From NCBI RefSeq assembly GCF_002776525.5, contig NC_045435.1, positions 125,281,038-125,345,037 of the forward strand: DNA of 64,000 nt, given 5' to 3'. Source of the stretch: Piliocolobus tephrosceles. Lineage: Eukaryota; Chordata; Mammalia; Primates; Cercopithecidae. Below, one piece after another: positions 9,691-21,871 of the stretch. The stretch's first letter is position 1; the number at the start of each line of letters is the position of its first letter. The position numbers were made by a program, and so were the translations under genes. The notes beneath the pieces are model-generated. The model was not told the DNA's origin, did no database searches, and was given only the letters and a program-made list of their open reading frames with translations.

Positions 9691-12600
9691 CTTAGAGACT
9701 TACAAAGAGACTTAGACTCCCATACAATAATAATGGGAGACTTCAACACTCCACTGTCAACATTAGACAGATCAATGAGACAGAAAGTTAACAAGGATAT
9801 CCAGGAATTGAATTCAACTCTGCACCAAGTGGACCTAATAGACATCTGCAGAACTCTCCACCCCAAATCAATAGAATATACATTCTTCTCAGCACCATAT
9901 CGCACTTATTCTAAAATTGACCACATAGTTGGAAGTAAAGCACTCCTCAGCAAATGTAAAAGAACAGAAATTATAACAAACTGTCTCTCAGACCACAGTA
10001 CAATCAAACCAGAACTCAGGATTAAGAAACTCAATCAAAACCACTCAACTACATGGAAACTGAACAACCTGCTCTTGAATTACTACTGGGTACATAATGA
10101 AATGAAGGCAGAAATAAAGATGCTCTTTGAAACCAATGAGAACAAAGATACAACATACCAGAATTTCTGGGACACATTTAAAGCAGTCTGTAGAAGGAAA
10201 TTTATAGCACTAAATAGCCACAAGAGAAAGCAAGAAAGATCTAAAATTGAAACTCTAACATCACAATTAAAAGAACTAGAGAAGCAAGAGCAAACACTTT
10301 CAAAAGCTAGCAGAAAGCAAGAAATAACTAAGATCAGAGCAGAACTGAAGGAGATAGAGACACAAAAAAACCCTCCAAAAAATCAATGAATCCAGAAGCT
10401 GGTTTTTTGAAAAGATCAACAAAATTGATAGACCACTAGCAAGATTAATAAAGAAGAAAAGGGACAAGAATCAAATAGACGTAGTAAAAAATGATAAAGG
10501 GGACATCACCACCGACCCCAGAGAAATACAAACTACCATCAGAGAATACTATAAACAACTCTATGCAAGTAAGCTAAACCTAGAAGAAATGGATAATTTC
10601 CTGGACACTTACACTCTCCCAAGACTAAACCAGGAAGAAGTTGAATCCCTGAATAGATCAATAGCAGGCTCTGAAATTGAGGCAATAATTAATAGCCTAC
10701 CAACCAAAAAAAGTCCAGGACCAGATGGATTCACAGCCAAATTCTACCAGAGGTACAAGGAGGAGCTAGTACCATTCCTTCTGAAACTATTCCAATCAAT
10801 AGAAAAAGAGGGAATCCTCCCTAACTCATTTTATGAGGCCAACATCATCCTGACACCAAAGCCTGGCAGAAACACAACAAAAAAAAGAGAATTTTAGACC
10901 AATATCCCTGATGAACATTGATGCAAAAATCCTCAATAAAATAATGGCAAACCGGATTCAGCAGCACATCAAAAAGCTTATCCACCATGATCAAGTGGGT
11001 TTCATCCCTGGGATGCAAGGTTGGTTCAAAATATGCAAATCAATAAACGTAATCCAGCATATAAACAGAGCCAAAGACAAAAACCACATGATTATCTCAA
11101 TAGATGAAGAAAAGGCCTTTGACAAAATTCAGCAGCCCTTAAGGCTAAAAACTCTCAATAAATTCAGTATTGATGGAACATATCTCAAAATAATAAGAGC
11201 TATTTATGACAAACCCACAGCCAATATCATACTGAATAGGCAAAAACTGGAAGCATTCCCTTTGAAAACTGGCACAAGGCAGGGATGTCCTCTCTCACCA
11301 CTCCTATTCAACATAGTGTTGGAAGTTCTGGCTAGGGCAATCAGGCAAGAGAAAGAAATAAAGGGTATTCAGTTAGGAAAAGAAGAAGTCAAATTGTCCC
11401 TGTTTGCAGATGACATGATTGTATATTTAGAAAACCCTATCATCTCAGCCCAAAATCTCCTTAAGCTGATAAGAAACTTCAGCAAAGTCTCAGGATACAA
11501 AATTAATGTGCAAAAATCACAAGCATTCTTATACACCAGTAACAGAAAAACAGAGAGCCAGATCATGAATGAACTCCCATTCACAATAGCTTCAAAGAGA
11601 ATAAAATATCTAGGAATCCAACTTACAAGGGATGTAAAGGACCTCTTCAAGGAGAACTACAAACCACTGCTCAGTGAAATAAAAGAGGACACAAACAAAT
11701 GGAAGAACATATCATGCTCATGGATAGGAAGAATCAATATTGTGAAAATGGCCATACTGCCCAAGGTAATTTATAGATTCAATACCAGCCCCATCAAGCT
11801 ACCAATGACTTTCTTCACTGAATTGGAAAAAACTGCTTCAAATTCATATGGAACCAAAGAAGACCCTGCATTGCCAAGACAATCTTAAGTCACAAGAACA
11901 AAGCTGGAGTCATCATGCTCCCTGACTTCAAACTATACTACAAGGCTACAGTAACCAAAACAGCATAGTACTGGTACAAAAACAGAGATATAGACCAATG
12001 GAACAGAACAGAGTCCTCAGAAATAATACCACACATCTAGAGCCATCTCCTCTTTGGCAAACCTGAATAAAACAAGAAATGGGGAAAGGATCCTTATTTA
12101 ATAAATAGTGCTGGGAAAATTGGCTAGCCATAAGTAGAAAGCTGAAACTGAATCCTTTCCTTACTCCTTATAGGAAAATTAATTCAAGATGGATTAGAGA
12201 CTTAACTGTCAAACCTAATACCATAAAAAACCCTAGAAGAAAACCTAGGTAATACCATTCAGGACATAGGCATGGGCAAGGACTTCATGTCTAAAACACC
12301 AAAAGCAATGGCAACAAAAGCCAAAATTGATAAATGGGATCTAATTAAACTAAAGAGCTTCTGCACAGCAAAAGAAACTACCATCAGAGTGAACAGGCAA
12401 CCTACAGAATGGGAGAAAATTTTTGCAATCTACTCATCTGACAAAGGGCTAATATTCAGAGCCTACAAAGAACTCAAACAAATTTACAAGAAAAAATCAA
12501 ACAACCCCATCAAAAAGTGGGCAAAGGATATGAACAGACATTTCTCAAAAGAAGACATTCATACAGCCAACAGATACATGAAAAAATGCTCATCATCACT

Positions 12601-13357
12601 GGCCATCAGAGAAATGCAAATCAAAACCACAATGAGATAACATCTCACACCAGTTAGAATGGCAATCATTCAAAAGTCAGGAAACAACAGGTGCTGGAGA
12701 GGATATGGGGAAATAGGAACACTTTTACATTGTTGGTGGGATTGTAAACTAGTTCAACCATTGTGGAAAACAGTATGGTGATTCCTCAATGATCTAGAAC
12801 TAGAAATACCGTATGACCCAGCCATCCCATTGCTGGGTATATACCCAAAGGATTATAAATCATGCTGCTATAAAGACACATGCACATGTATGTTTATTGC
12901 GGCACTATTCACAATAGCAAAGACTTGGAATCAACCCAAATGTCCATCAGTGACAGACTGGATTAAGAAAATGTGGCACATATACACCATGGAATACTAT
13001 GCAACCATTAAAAAACAATGAGTTCATGTCCTTTGCTTTGTAGGGACATGGATGCAGTTGGAAACCATCATTCTCAGCAAACTATCGCAAGAACAGAAAA
13101 CCAAACACCGCATGTTCTCACTCATAGGTGGAAATTGAACAATGAGATCACTTGGACACGGGAAGTGGAACATCACACACTGGGGCCTATTGTGGGGGGA
13201 GGGATGGCATTGAGAGTTATATCTGATGTAAATGACGAGTTAATGGGTGCTGACGAGTTGATGGGTGCAGCACACCAACATGGCACATGTATACATATGT
13301 AACAAACCTGCATGTTGTGCACATGTACCCTCGAACTTAAAGTATAATAAAAAAAAA
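9691..13357 (+). mobile_element. Younger L1PA-type element, 3.7 kb, 5' truncated
   Basis: It begins inside the ORF2 endonuclease domain (CTTAGAGACTTACAAAGAG) and runs to a complete 3'UTR that includes the Old World monkey-type doubled 'gacgagtt-atgggtgc' unit (13235-13267). It ends with AAAGTATAATAAAAAAAAA. Divergence from the L1PA sequence I know is low, much lower than in the flanking host L1. The host reads continuously across the insertion (GCATCTT before, AAAGAACTGG after) with no target-site duplication. Confidence 0.92.
9733..13138 (+). pseudogene. L1 ORF2 remnant (endonuclease, reverse transcriptase, C-terminal), broken
   Basis: This is ORF2 of the younger L1. Frame 1 (9733-10389) holds the second half of the endonuclease, with GDFN at its start and the catalytic SDH triplet at 9988-9996. 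A frameshift in an A-run near 10370 moves the reading to 10589-10897, and another in A-runs near 10870 moves it to 10911-11888. That piece carries the reverse transcriptase, including FADD at 11402-11413, so the active-site residues are intact. A third shift near 11830 leads to 12272-12640, where the frame ends at a TAA in a codon that is normally a tyrosine codon. The frame resumes to 13021, where a short duplication at 'CTTTGCTTTG' shifts it once more. With the 5' truncation and at least four frame disruptions, it cannot encode a working protein. Confidence 0.92.
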
Positions 13358-14800
13358 GAACTGGAAAAACATGATTAAATCAATCCCCAAAGTTAGCAGA
13401 AGAAAAAATATAATAAATATCAGAGCGGAAGTAAATGAAATTCAATTGAAGAAAGCAATACAAAAGGAAATAAAATAAAAAGTTTTTTTTTTTTTTTTTT
13501 TTTTAAACAGTAGGCCTTGCAGGGTGACTCACGCCTGTAATCCCAGCACTCTGGGAGACCTAGGTGTGTGGATCACGATTTCGGGATATCAAGACCATCC
13601 TGGTCAATATGGTGAAACCCCATCTCTACTAAAAACACAAAAATTAGCTGAAAGTGGTGGTGCATGCCTGTAGTCCCAGTTACTCAGGAGACTGAGGCAA
13701 GAGAATCACTTGAACCCGGTAGGTGGAGGTTGCAGTGAACCGAGATCATGCCATTGCACTCAAGCCTGGGGACAGAGCAAGATTCCATCTCAAAAAAATA
13801 AATAAATAAATAAAACAAAATGGACCGACCTTTAGCCAGACTAAGAAAAAAAGGGAGATCTAAATAAATAAAATCAGAAATGAAAAAGAGACATTACAAG
13901 TAATACTCCAGAAATTCAAAGGATTATTATTGTCTACTATGAGTAACTATATACCAAGAAATTGGAAAATGTAGAAAACATAGGCAAATTCCCAGACACA
14001 TACAATCTACCCAAGTTTAAACAGGATGAAATCCAAGACTTGAACAAATCAATTACAGGTAATGAGATTGAAGCCAAAATAAAACATCTGCCAATAAAGA
14101 AAAACTCAGGATGAGCAAATCAAATTCAACAATACATTATAAAGGTCATTCGTCATGACCAAGTGGGATGGCTTCACTGCTGAAGTCAATCAAACAATTA
14201 AAGAAGAACTAATACCAATCCTACTCAAATTATTATAAAAAATACAGCTGGAAGGAATGTTTCCACATTCGTGGTACAAGGTCATTACCCTGATGCCAGA
14301 ACTATACAAAGACACATCACAAAAAGAAAACTACAAGCCAATATATCTGATGAATATTGATGCAAAAATACTCAACAAAAAAACTAGCAAATCAATTTCA
14401 ACAATACATTATAAAAATCATTCACCATGACCAAGTAGAATTTATCTCTGGAATGTAAGAACAGTTCAATATATGCAAATCAGTCAACATGATACATATC
14501 AACAGAATGGAGGATAAAAACTGTATGATCATTTCAAGTGTTCCTGAAAAAGCACTTGTTAACATTCAACATCCCTTAATGATAAGGAAAAAAAAAAACC
14601 CCTCAAAAAACTGGGGATTGAAGGAACATACACCTCAGTGTAATACAATCTATATATGACAGGCCCACATCTAGTACAATACTGAATGGGGAAAAATGGA
14701 AAACCTTTAATGTAAGATCTGAAACACAAGCATGCCTACTTTCACCACTGTTATTCACCATAGTACTGGAATTCATGAGCCATGTAGAAAACTAAACAAA
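13357..14800 (+). mobile_element. Host L1 ORF2 continues (interrupted by Alu 13513-13815)
   Basis: After the young L1, the older L1 resumes at GAACTGGAAAAACATGATT. After the Alu it carries AAAATGGACCGACCTTTAGCCAGAC (13814), TGCTGAAGTCAATCAAACAATTAAAGAAGAAC and the RT block TTTCACCACTGTTATTCACC (14740). A short phrase (AAATCAATTTCAACAATACATTATAAA, 14387) occurs in a near-identical earlier copy at 14117, a local duplication within the element. Confidence 0.8.
13513..13815 (+). mobile_element. Alu element (AluS-like)
   Basis: Full dimeric Alu with left arm (CGCCTGTAATCCCAGCACT), middle linker (ACTAAAAACACAAAAATTAGC), right arm and a tail of AAAAAAATAAATAAATAAATAAAA. It is preceded by a T22 run at 13483-13504, expanded from a short T-run of the host L1. 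Confidence 0.93.
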
Positions 14801-15088
14801 AAAGTAATCCCAGCACTTTGGGCGGCCAAGGCAGGTAGATTACTTGAAACCAAGAGTTTGAGACTAGCCTGGGAAACATGGTAAAACTCAATCTACACAC
14901 ATACAAAATACAAAAATTTATCAGACTTTGTGGTGCATGACTATAGTCCCAGTTGCTAGGGAGATTGAGAGGTGGGAGGATCACTTACGTACATAAGGTC
15001 GAGGCTGCAGTGAGCCATGTGCATGACACTGCACCCCAGCCTAGGTGATAGAGTGAGACAATGTCTCCAAAAAAAAAAAAAAAAAAAA
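14801..15088 (+). mobile_element. Alu element (AluJ-like), 5' truncated
   Basis: It begins within the left arm at GTAATCCCAGCACTTTGGG and has the AluJ-type right arm (GGTGGGAGGATCACTT...GGTCGAGGCTGCAGTGAGCCATG). It ends in A20 at 15069-15088 and is inserted into L1 ORF2. Confidence 0.9.
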
Positions 15089-15505
15089 TCGTATTTACAA
15101 TAGCTTCAAATATAATTAAATTAACCAAAGAAGTCAAGGAGTCTTATAATGAAAACTATAAAACACTGATAAAAAGAAGTGAAGAGGACACAAAAAAATG
15201 GAAAAATATTCCAGGTTCATGAATTGAAAGAATATTAGTAAATGTAAATGCTATCCAAGGGAATTTACAGATTCAATTCGATCCCTATCCAAATACCAAT
15301 GACTCTTCAGAGAAATAGAAAAAAAAAATCTAAAATTTATATGGAACCAGAAAAGACCCAGAATAGCCAAAGTTATCCCAAGGAAGAAAAACAAAACTGA
15401 AGAAATCATATTACCTGACTTCAAGTTGTACTACAGAGCTGTAATAACCAAGACAGCATGTTACTGTCATAAAAACAGAACACATACATCAATGTAACAG
15501 AATAA
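15089..15505 (+). mobile_element. Host L1 ORF2, last recognisable part
   Basis: After the AluJ, ORF2 resumes: GTATTTACAATAGCTTCAAATA, ACCAAAGAAGTCAAGGAG, AGGACACAAAAAAATGG, GACTTCAAGTTGTACTACAGAGCTGTAATAACCAAGACAGC. It stops at about 15505, where sequence of opposite orientation begins. The 3' end of this element is not present. Confidence 0.8.
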
Positions 15506-15511
15506 AGAACT

Positions 15512-16460
15512 CAGATGGGTAGTTTGTAAATATTTTCTCCCATTTTATGTGTTGTCTTTTCATTATTTTCATCATTTCCTTTGCTATGAAAAAGTTTTTA
15601 AGTTGATCGAGCCCTTTTGCTCATTTTTGCTTTGGTTGGCTGTGATTCTGTGTTATTGCTCAAAAAATGGTTTGCCAAGACCAATGTCCTGGAGATTTTC
15701 TCCAATATTTTCTCGTAGGAGTTTCGTAGTTTGAGGTCTTAGATTGATTTTTGAGTATGCTAAGATATAGGAGGGGTAGTTTCATTTTTCTTCATATATA
15801 AATATATATACAGATATATGAACTGAATATATATATATTCAGTTTTCCCAGCACCATTTATTGAAGAGACTATCTTTTCCCCTAGGTATGTTCTTGGCAC
15901 CTTTTTCAAAAATGAGTTCACTGTAAGTGTATGGATTTGTTTCTGGGTTCTCTATTCTGCACATTTATTTCTGGCTACATAGCCAACAGTATTGAAAGCA
16001 TGATCTCAAAGAGATGAATGCACACTCATATTAACAATAGCACCATTCACAATCATCAAGGGTTGAAAGCGATTCTAATATCCATTAATGGACGAAGAGA
16101 CAAATGAAGTGTGGTATATACATACTATGGAATATTATTGTCTTAAAAGGAAGAAAATTCTGTCATATTCTAAAATATGAAAAATAAGGACGTTATGTTT
16201 AGTAAAATAAACTAGTCATGAAAAGACAAATGCTGTACAATTTCACCTATTTGAAGTATCTAAAGTATCCATGGAATTTAAAAGTACAAGTGATTACTAT
16301 GGTCTTAGGGAAGGGGACAAATAAGAGTTGTGGTTTAATGGCTACATGGTTTCAGATTTGCAAGATGAAAATGCTTTTGAGATCTGTTTCCCAATCCACG
16401 TTGATATACTTAACACTACTGAATTATAGATTAAAAATGATTAAGATGGTAAAATATCTA
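15512..16460 (+). mobile_element. Old L1M 3' end with inverted 5' segment
   Basis: 15512-15975 is minus-strand ORF2 sequence (AATATTTTCTCCCATT, GACCAATGTCCTGGAGATTTTC, GTTTTCCCAGCACCATTTATTGAAGAGAC). About 15990-16460 is plus-strand L1M 3' sequence (GGTATATACATACTATGGAATATTATT, AACACTACTGAATTATAGATTAAAAATGATTAAGATGG). An inverted upstream part followed by a direct 3' part is the layout left by twin priming during L1 insertion. Some ORF2 between the two parts is missing. Confidence 0.72.
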
Positions 16461-16499
16461 TCGCTCAATTTCTTTATCTATCTCTACATCTATATCTAC

Positions 16500-17060
16500 A
16501 CCACCCAAAATATTTCACTTTGGCATAATGATTATTTTGAGCTAGAGACGTTTGGGATTCAAGAGATGCAGAAAGAAGCCTTGCCAAAGCTCCTCTTATC
16601 TGCCTAAAAGAAGAAACTCCTTACAAACAAGGACTGATATAAATAACCTCTTTCGGGGAAGGTTTGTGGCTATGAAGAACACAGAAAGTTAACACGGAGA
16701 TGGCCTTGTGCAAACAAAACTAGCTGAGACAGTCTTTATATTCCATTAGTTTTCACCATATATTTACCTTCCCACAGTTTGCTGCCCTTGGAAGCCCCAA
16801 AACTTTTACTTTGTGTTGTGACATCTCCACAATGTATTGCACTTTGTTAAAATTAGCATATAAGTTTTTAGGTCAATTGCTTTTTCGGGTCTTCTTCTCT
16901 AAGAAGGCATTTGAGTCATGTAAAAATTGACATCACATAACATTTGCATGCTGTTTCTACTGTTAATCCTTTATCAGTCTAATTTATAGGGCTCCAGCCA
17001 GTAAACCTAAAGAGGGTAATGAAAAAAGCGCTTAACTACCATATGATATATAGATCTGAG
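16500..17060 (+). mobile_element. LTR-like repeat, family not resolved
   Basis: Blocks such as GGACTGATATAAATAACC, CCCACAGTTTGCTGCCCTTGGAAGCCCCAAAAC and TTGTTAAAATTAGCATATAAG resemble ERVL-type LTRs. I cannot name the family, and the ends are not clear. Confidence 0.4.
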
Positions 17061-17094
17061 AAGTTTTGTTGTTTCTTTTTGTGTGTATATATGT

Positions 17095-17110
17095 ATGGAT
17101 GGATGGATGA
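17095..17110. repeat. (GGAT)n short tandem repeat
   Basis: About four GGAT units (ATGGATGGATGGATGA) abut the A-tail end of a minus-strand Alu. Confidence 0.8.
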
Positions 17111-17378
17111 ATTTTGAGTCAGAGTCTTTCTCACCCAGGCTAGAATGCAGTGACACCATCTCTGCTCACAGCAACTTCTACCTCTCAGATTCAAGCAATT
17201 CTCGTGCCTCAGCCACCCAAGGAGCTGGGATTACAGGCATTTTGCCACCACATTCAGCTAATGTGTGTTTTCAGTAGAGATGGAGTTTTGCCATATTGGA
17301 CAGGCTTATCTTGAACTCCTGGCCTCAAGTGATCTGCCTGTCTTCAAGATCTGAGGTTTTTTTTTTTTTTTTTTTTTA
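17111..17378 (-). mobile_element. Alu element, minus strand, truncated
   Basis: Reverse-complement Alu: GAGTCAGAGTCTTTCTCACCCAGGCT, GGGATTACAGGCAT, AGTAGAGATGGAGTTTTGCCATATTGG, CTCCTGGCCTCAAGTGATCTGCCTG. The part corresponding to the Alu 5' end is missing after about 17355. A second T-run (17357-17378) stands where that 5' end should be. Confidence 0.88.
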
Positions 17379-19084
17379 ATATTTCAAATTGATTTACTGA
17401 TAAAATTAAATTAACTTACAATTCACTTTTAACCAGAAAATAAATTTATTCTGAATTTATTATTTATGAAAGTGGATGGAGTTCCATATTTGCTCTCTTA
17501 GACACAGGTCATTTTCTCTGGAGCACTCTGTAAGCCCATTAGTTATATACTTCTTCTATTATGCCAAGGATCAAATACCACCTTACAATTAAGGACTATT
17601 TCTTGATGCCCAAGTTATTCATAAGGAATACTGTTCTCATTTTCTACCATTATCTCTGCCCCTTCACATTTCCTTTTCCTTTGACAGCATAGCATTTTTA
17701 CTGAAATAATGAAAAATTTTCATTGCTCTGCAGTCATTATATATTTCTAAGCTGGTTTTGTCATTAGTATTTATTTTTTCCGTTTTAAAAAGACAAAAAT
17801 CTTTCTGTACCTCTAAACACTTTAGTCTATTCATTTATGAAATGTATTTGTTAAACAACTTACATAAACTATATATGCAAGTAAATATACATATGCATAT
17901 ATATGGCTCCTCCAGATCTGCTTTTCTACAAGTACAAGTGAAATTTCATGATGAAGCTGAAGGAACAATCAAGCTAATAAAAAAAAAAAAAGATTTATTT
18001 TAATGTTCGATTTGAATTTCTAATTTACCAGGTTCTGTTTACCTTTTTCATATCAACTCAAAATGAATAATATGTTGCTTTGGTACTTCTGTCACTCTTC
18101 ACCAAAAAAAAAAAAAAACACTCTTGTAAAAAGCAAACAACACTGCAGTCAGTAATATATAAAATTTATATTATTATAATTGAATTTGATGAAACTTTGA
18201 CATTCTGAGAGTTCAAGTTAGGAAAACAGCAGTTGCCCTGATTGATGGACCTAATGGTATGTGTATACTCCTTATGTCCTTCGACTGTATTGCTGCTACT
18301 ATTACATAAAGAAAAAAATGGTGACTTAAGACTAGAACAAAATTTTCTTGACTTCTTATGATACAATAATTTCTTTTTCTTCTATCTGAAGGCTAAGCTG
18401 TCAGCAAACAAATATATGCCCCATGTATTAGTATTTATGAGGATATTAAATTTCCCATGAGTTATCTATTATAGAATAAATCTGTTCTTAGTAAAACTTA
18501 ATGGCAAATAACATTTTGCATTTTCCAATAAGTAGTTTATACTTATTTTGCTATTAAAATAAAACATGATCAGAATTATTTTCCATGGCAATAAGATAGC
18601 TTTAGAACAACCTAAAGTTTATTAATTTAGAATCAAGAATGTAAAACTATATGTAATTTGAACTTTTAATAAAACATTTGCTGTTTGATATTAGAAACCG
18701 CACTTGATAAAATAGCATTAAGCAGACTCAAGTTTGTGATGAGCAATCATGTTGTATTTTGCTGCAGTTGTAATGACATAGAAAATTGTTTCTTTTTCCA
18801 TCATCTTGTATTTTGGATTCATTAGAACTGAGATGCTCATCTATTTAATCAGCATGATTTAAATAGCATTAGCTTCTCACATATTGCCACATGTTGAACT
18901 AATTTGCAAACAGTGACATGATGAATTATAGATTTTTTTTTTTAAGTAACACTCAAAAGATTTCCTGCTTGAATAGAAGTACCTGTCTATGGAATATTGT
19001 CTTCAACTCTGCTGAAGAGCTAATTGTTGTAGTGTAATATATTTGTAATGTAATGTAATTAAATACATTTTAAAGACTATTTTC
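17379..19084. other. Unique AT-rich sequence, no gene seen
   Basis: I recognise no repeat over about 1.7 kb apart from short A-runs (17979-17990, 18103-18117). No splice-framed coding potential is evident. Short frames on both strands lack similarity to anything I know. 18380-19020 looks non-repetitive and could hold conserved non-coding sequence, but this cannot be judged without alignment. Confidence 0.5.
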
Positions 19085-21350
19085 AGGGAAGTAACATAGG
19101 CAAGATGGTGGAATAACAGTTTCCAGTGCTCACTCCTCAGAAAAACCAATTTTAACAACCATCCCTAAAGTATGAGCTAAGAAAATACAAATTGATGAGA
19201 ACAGGAAAAACATGTTCAATTACCTTCATTGCCTCTTCCTTATTTTCTAGGCCCAAGGTCAGTCCCCATGACTTCAGGCACCATGCCTGCACTTGTGGAC
19301 CCAGGCATCAGGGCATTCTCATGGAATCAGGTCCAAGACTACTTTTGCGGGTCAAGGAACAAGGTTTGCCCCAGTGGTAACCCAGTCCCTGAAGACTAAG
19401 ACTCATATGGCCTATTGCCGCATCTGACTCCATAAACCCAGGCCTCAAGCTGGGCTGTCTTGACCAAGTCTTAATGCCTGCTCCCACAGTCTCAGCAACC
19501 AGGACCACCCCATGGGACTCTATGGTCTGTCTGGCCCTTGCAGACCCAGGTTCCCTACCCATATCCATGGACTCAGGCTCTCTGGCTACCACCAAAGACC
19601 CAGGCAACAGGCCAATCTCTATGGACCCAGACACAAGACCTGCTCACACACACTGACATAGGCACTAGACCAGTCTGCTCAAGGATTCCACTAGCAGGTC
19701 TGCCCACAGATCTCCACAGTCACCCCACTCAAAATCTCTGAATGGGCTGAATGCTGACAGGATTTTCCTGCCAAGGTCAATCTTTGAAGACTGAAAATGG
19801 AACTTACTCTTTAAAGAGTAGTTAAAACAGAAACAGAATCAGGGAAATATGGTAATATGAAAGAAACAGAACAAAGCACCAGTAACTGACCCAATGGAGA
19901 TCTATGAACTTCCTGACAAAGATTTTAAAATAACCATCTTAAAGAAGCTCAGTGAACTACAAGAGAATACACTAAATCAAATCTGAATAAATTCAGGAAA
20001 GCAAAACATGAAAATGATGAGAAGTTCAACAAAGATAAACTGCCAAAAATATAAAGAGAAACTCTGGAACTGAAGAATACAACTGCGTGAAAAATTGTAC
20101 AGAAAGCTGAGATAACAGACTGAATAAAAGAGAGAAGAGAATCAGAGACTTAAATACTTAAAAATAAGTCATTTAAAATTACCTAGTCAGTAGAACAACA
20201 ACAAAAAAAAGAAGGAAGAATGAAAAATAGTGAAGAAAGTCTGTGAGACTCACAGGACACCATTAAAACATAAATATATACATATATGCACACATACACA
20301 AACATTCACATTATGGGAGTACCAGAATGAACAGAGAAAGAAAAACCAATGACTGAAAACTTGTTGAAATAATGATGACAGAAAGTTTTCCAAATTTGGA
20401 GGGGGAAAAGAACATTAAGATTCATTAATCTCAGAGAATCCCAAATGGATGAAACATAACTTCACCAACATAAAGTATAAACAAATTCTCAAAATTCCAA
20501 AGAAAATTTTAAAAGCAACAAGAAAAAAGCGATCCATAACATAGAAAGAAGTGTCAGGAGGCTGTGAACAGATTTCTCAGCAGAAATCTGCTTGCAGACA
20601 TAGAGCGAATAGGAGGTAACATTTAAAGATCTGAGAGAGAAAAAAAAAAAAAAAATCTGCCAAACAAAAACTATACCCAGAAAATCCCTCCTACAGAAAG
20701 GATAGAGAGGTAAATACTCTCCAACAAAACATCAGGGAATTGTTTTTTTTCCCACTACATCTGCTTTACCAGAAGCTAAAAGATGTTCTTAAGTTAAAAT
20801 AAGATGCTCACTAACAACAGTAAAATGTATGAATGTATACAACTCACTTTAATAGTCAGAACATAGTAAAATTCAGAATCTTTGAATACTGTAATGGTGG
20901 TCTACAAATCACTTTTGATTCTAGTATGAAAGTTAAAGAAGAAAGATATTAAAAACAGCTATAGCTACAATAACTTCTTAAATGATTCACTGTAAAAAGA
21001 TGTCAATTATGATATCAATAATAAACAATGTGGAAAGAGAAGTTAAAGTATAGAATTTCATATGTGGCTTAAGTTAAATTATTAGCAGCTTGAGACAGGT
21101 TGTTTGAACTACATGATGTTTTAGGTGAGCCTCAAAGTTTCCAGAAAGAAAACAAACTGTTGCTGACACACAAGATAAAGGGCATGGAGTCAATGCACAC
21201 AAAGTCATCAAATAATAAAGGAAGATACCAACAGAGCAGGAAAGAAGTACAAAAAGTATAATAAACAGCCAGAAACAACAAAATGGAAATAATAAGTCTT
21301 ACCTATCAATAATTACTTAAATTATTAGATTAAATTGTCCAATAGGTCAA
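19085..21350 (+). mobile_element. L1M 5'UTR and ORF1 region, 3' truncated
   Basis: 19085-19800 is a GC-richer 5'UTR-type stretch made of degenerate repeats around 'GACCCAGGC' and 'ATGGACTCAGG'. 19860-20800 reads as L1M ORF1: GATCTATGAACTTCCTGACAAAG, TTAAAGAAGCTCAGTGAAC, GAGAAGTTCAACAAAGATAAACTG, TTATGGGAGTACCAGAATGA, GATTTCTCAGCAGAAATCTG and ATACCCAGAAAATCCC. The ORF1-ORF2 spacer follows, and the piece stops close to where ORF2 would start (CTTACCTATCAATAATTACTTAAA, 21298). Stops and indels are frequent. The short frames overlapping the 5'UTR part on both strands are not genes. Confidence 0.72.
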
Positions 21351-21355
21351 ATTCA

Positions 21356-21430
21356 CTGCCTGAAAGAGTTAATAGCTCAGGATTCCAGTGATTCAGGTAA
21401 AAGGTGGCTAAAGAGATCAATAAATGATTC
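21356..21430 (+). repeat. Inverted repeat, left arm
   Basis: Starting at CTGCCTGAAA, this arm is about 90% identical over its first 62 bases to the reverse complement of 21872-21953. It shares the core AATAGCTCAGGATT and AGTGATTCAGGT. The homology ends sharply at the outer end. Confidence 0.8.
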
Positions 21431-21871
21431 TTCTAATGGTCTCACTATCTGCAGCAAGTGGATCTGCACAGTGGAAAATCTCTTTGACTTATCTTTATAA
21501 TTCTTGAGACATTGATCCAGCAGGAGGTACTGACAACTACATACACTCCTCCCAGTTGGACCGAGCAATTCTGTCTAGCAATTAAAGTCTAGAACAATTA
21601 TGTTCTTTAAAATACTCTTCCTGTTGGAGTTGAGGGATGTCTGCTGAGCTGTCAAAGTAGTGGCAGTGGAGGAAGTAATATCTGCCATGGATGGGGACAG
21701 ATTTCTTATCACTTTGTTTTTTAAATCACTTCTCACTGACTCCTATGTATAATACCAAAGATCTCATAAAAGACAAAAATGAACTATACTTGGTTTGGTG
21801 GGTCTCTAGTAAGCCTGATGTACTCTTGTAGGCAGCATAAACTTGGATTACTTTTATTTGTCTGTGTGCTT

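Noticed and set aside
17095..17110. Short direct repeats considered as a CRISPR-like array
   Set aside because: Only a (GGAT)n microsatellite is present. No spaced repeats of CRISPR form occur anywhere in the window, and the genome is a primate.
19308..19741. Overlapping frames on both strands with repeated 'DPG/DSG' words
   Set aside because: They fall in the degenerate tandem units of an L1M 5'UTR, so the repeats reflect the DNA and not a repeat protein.
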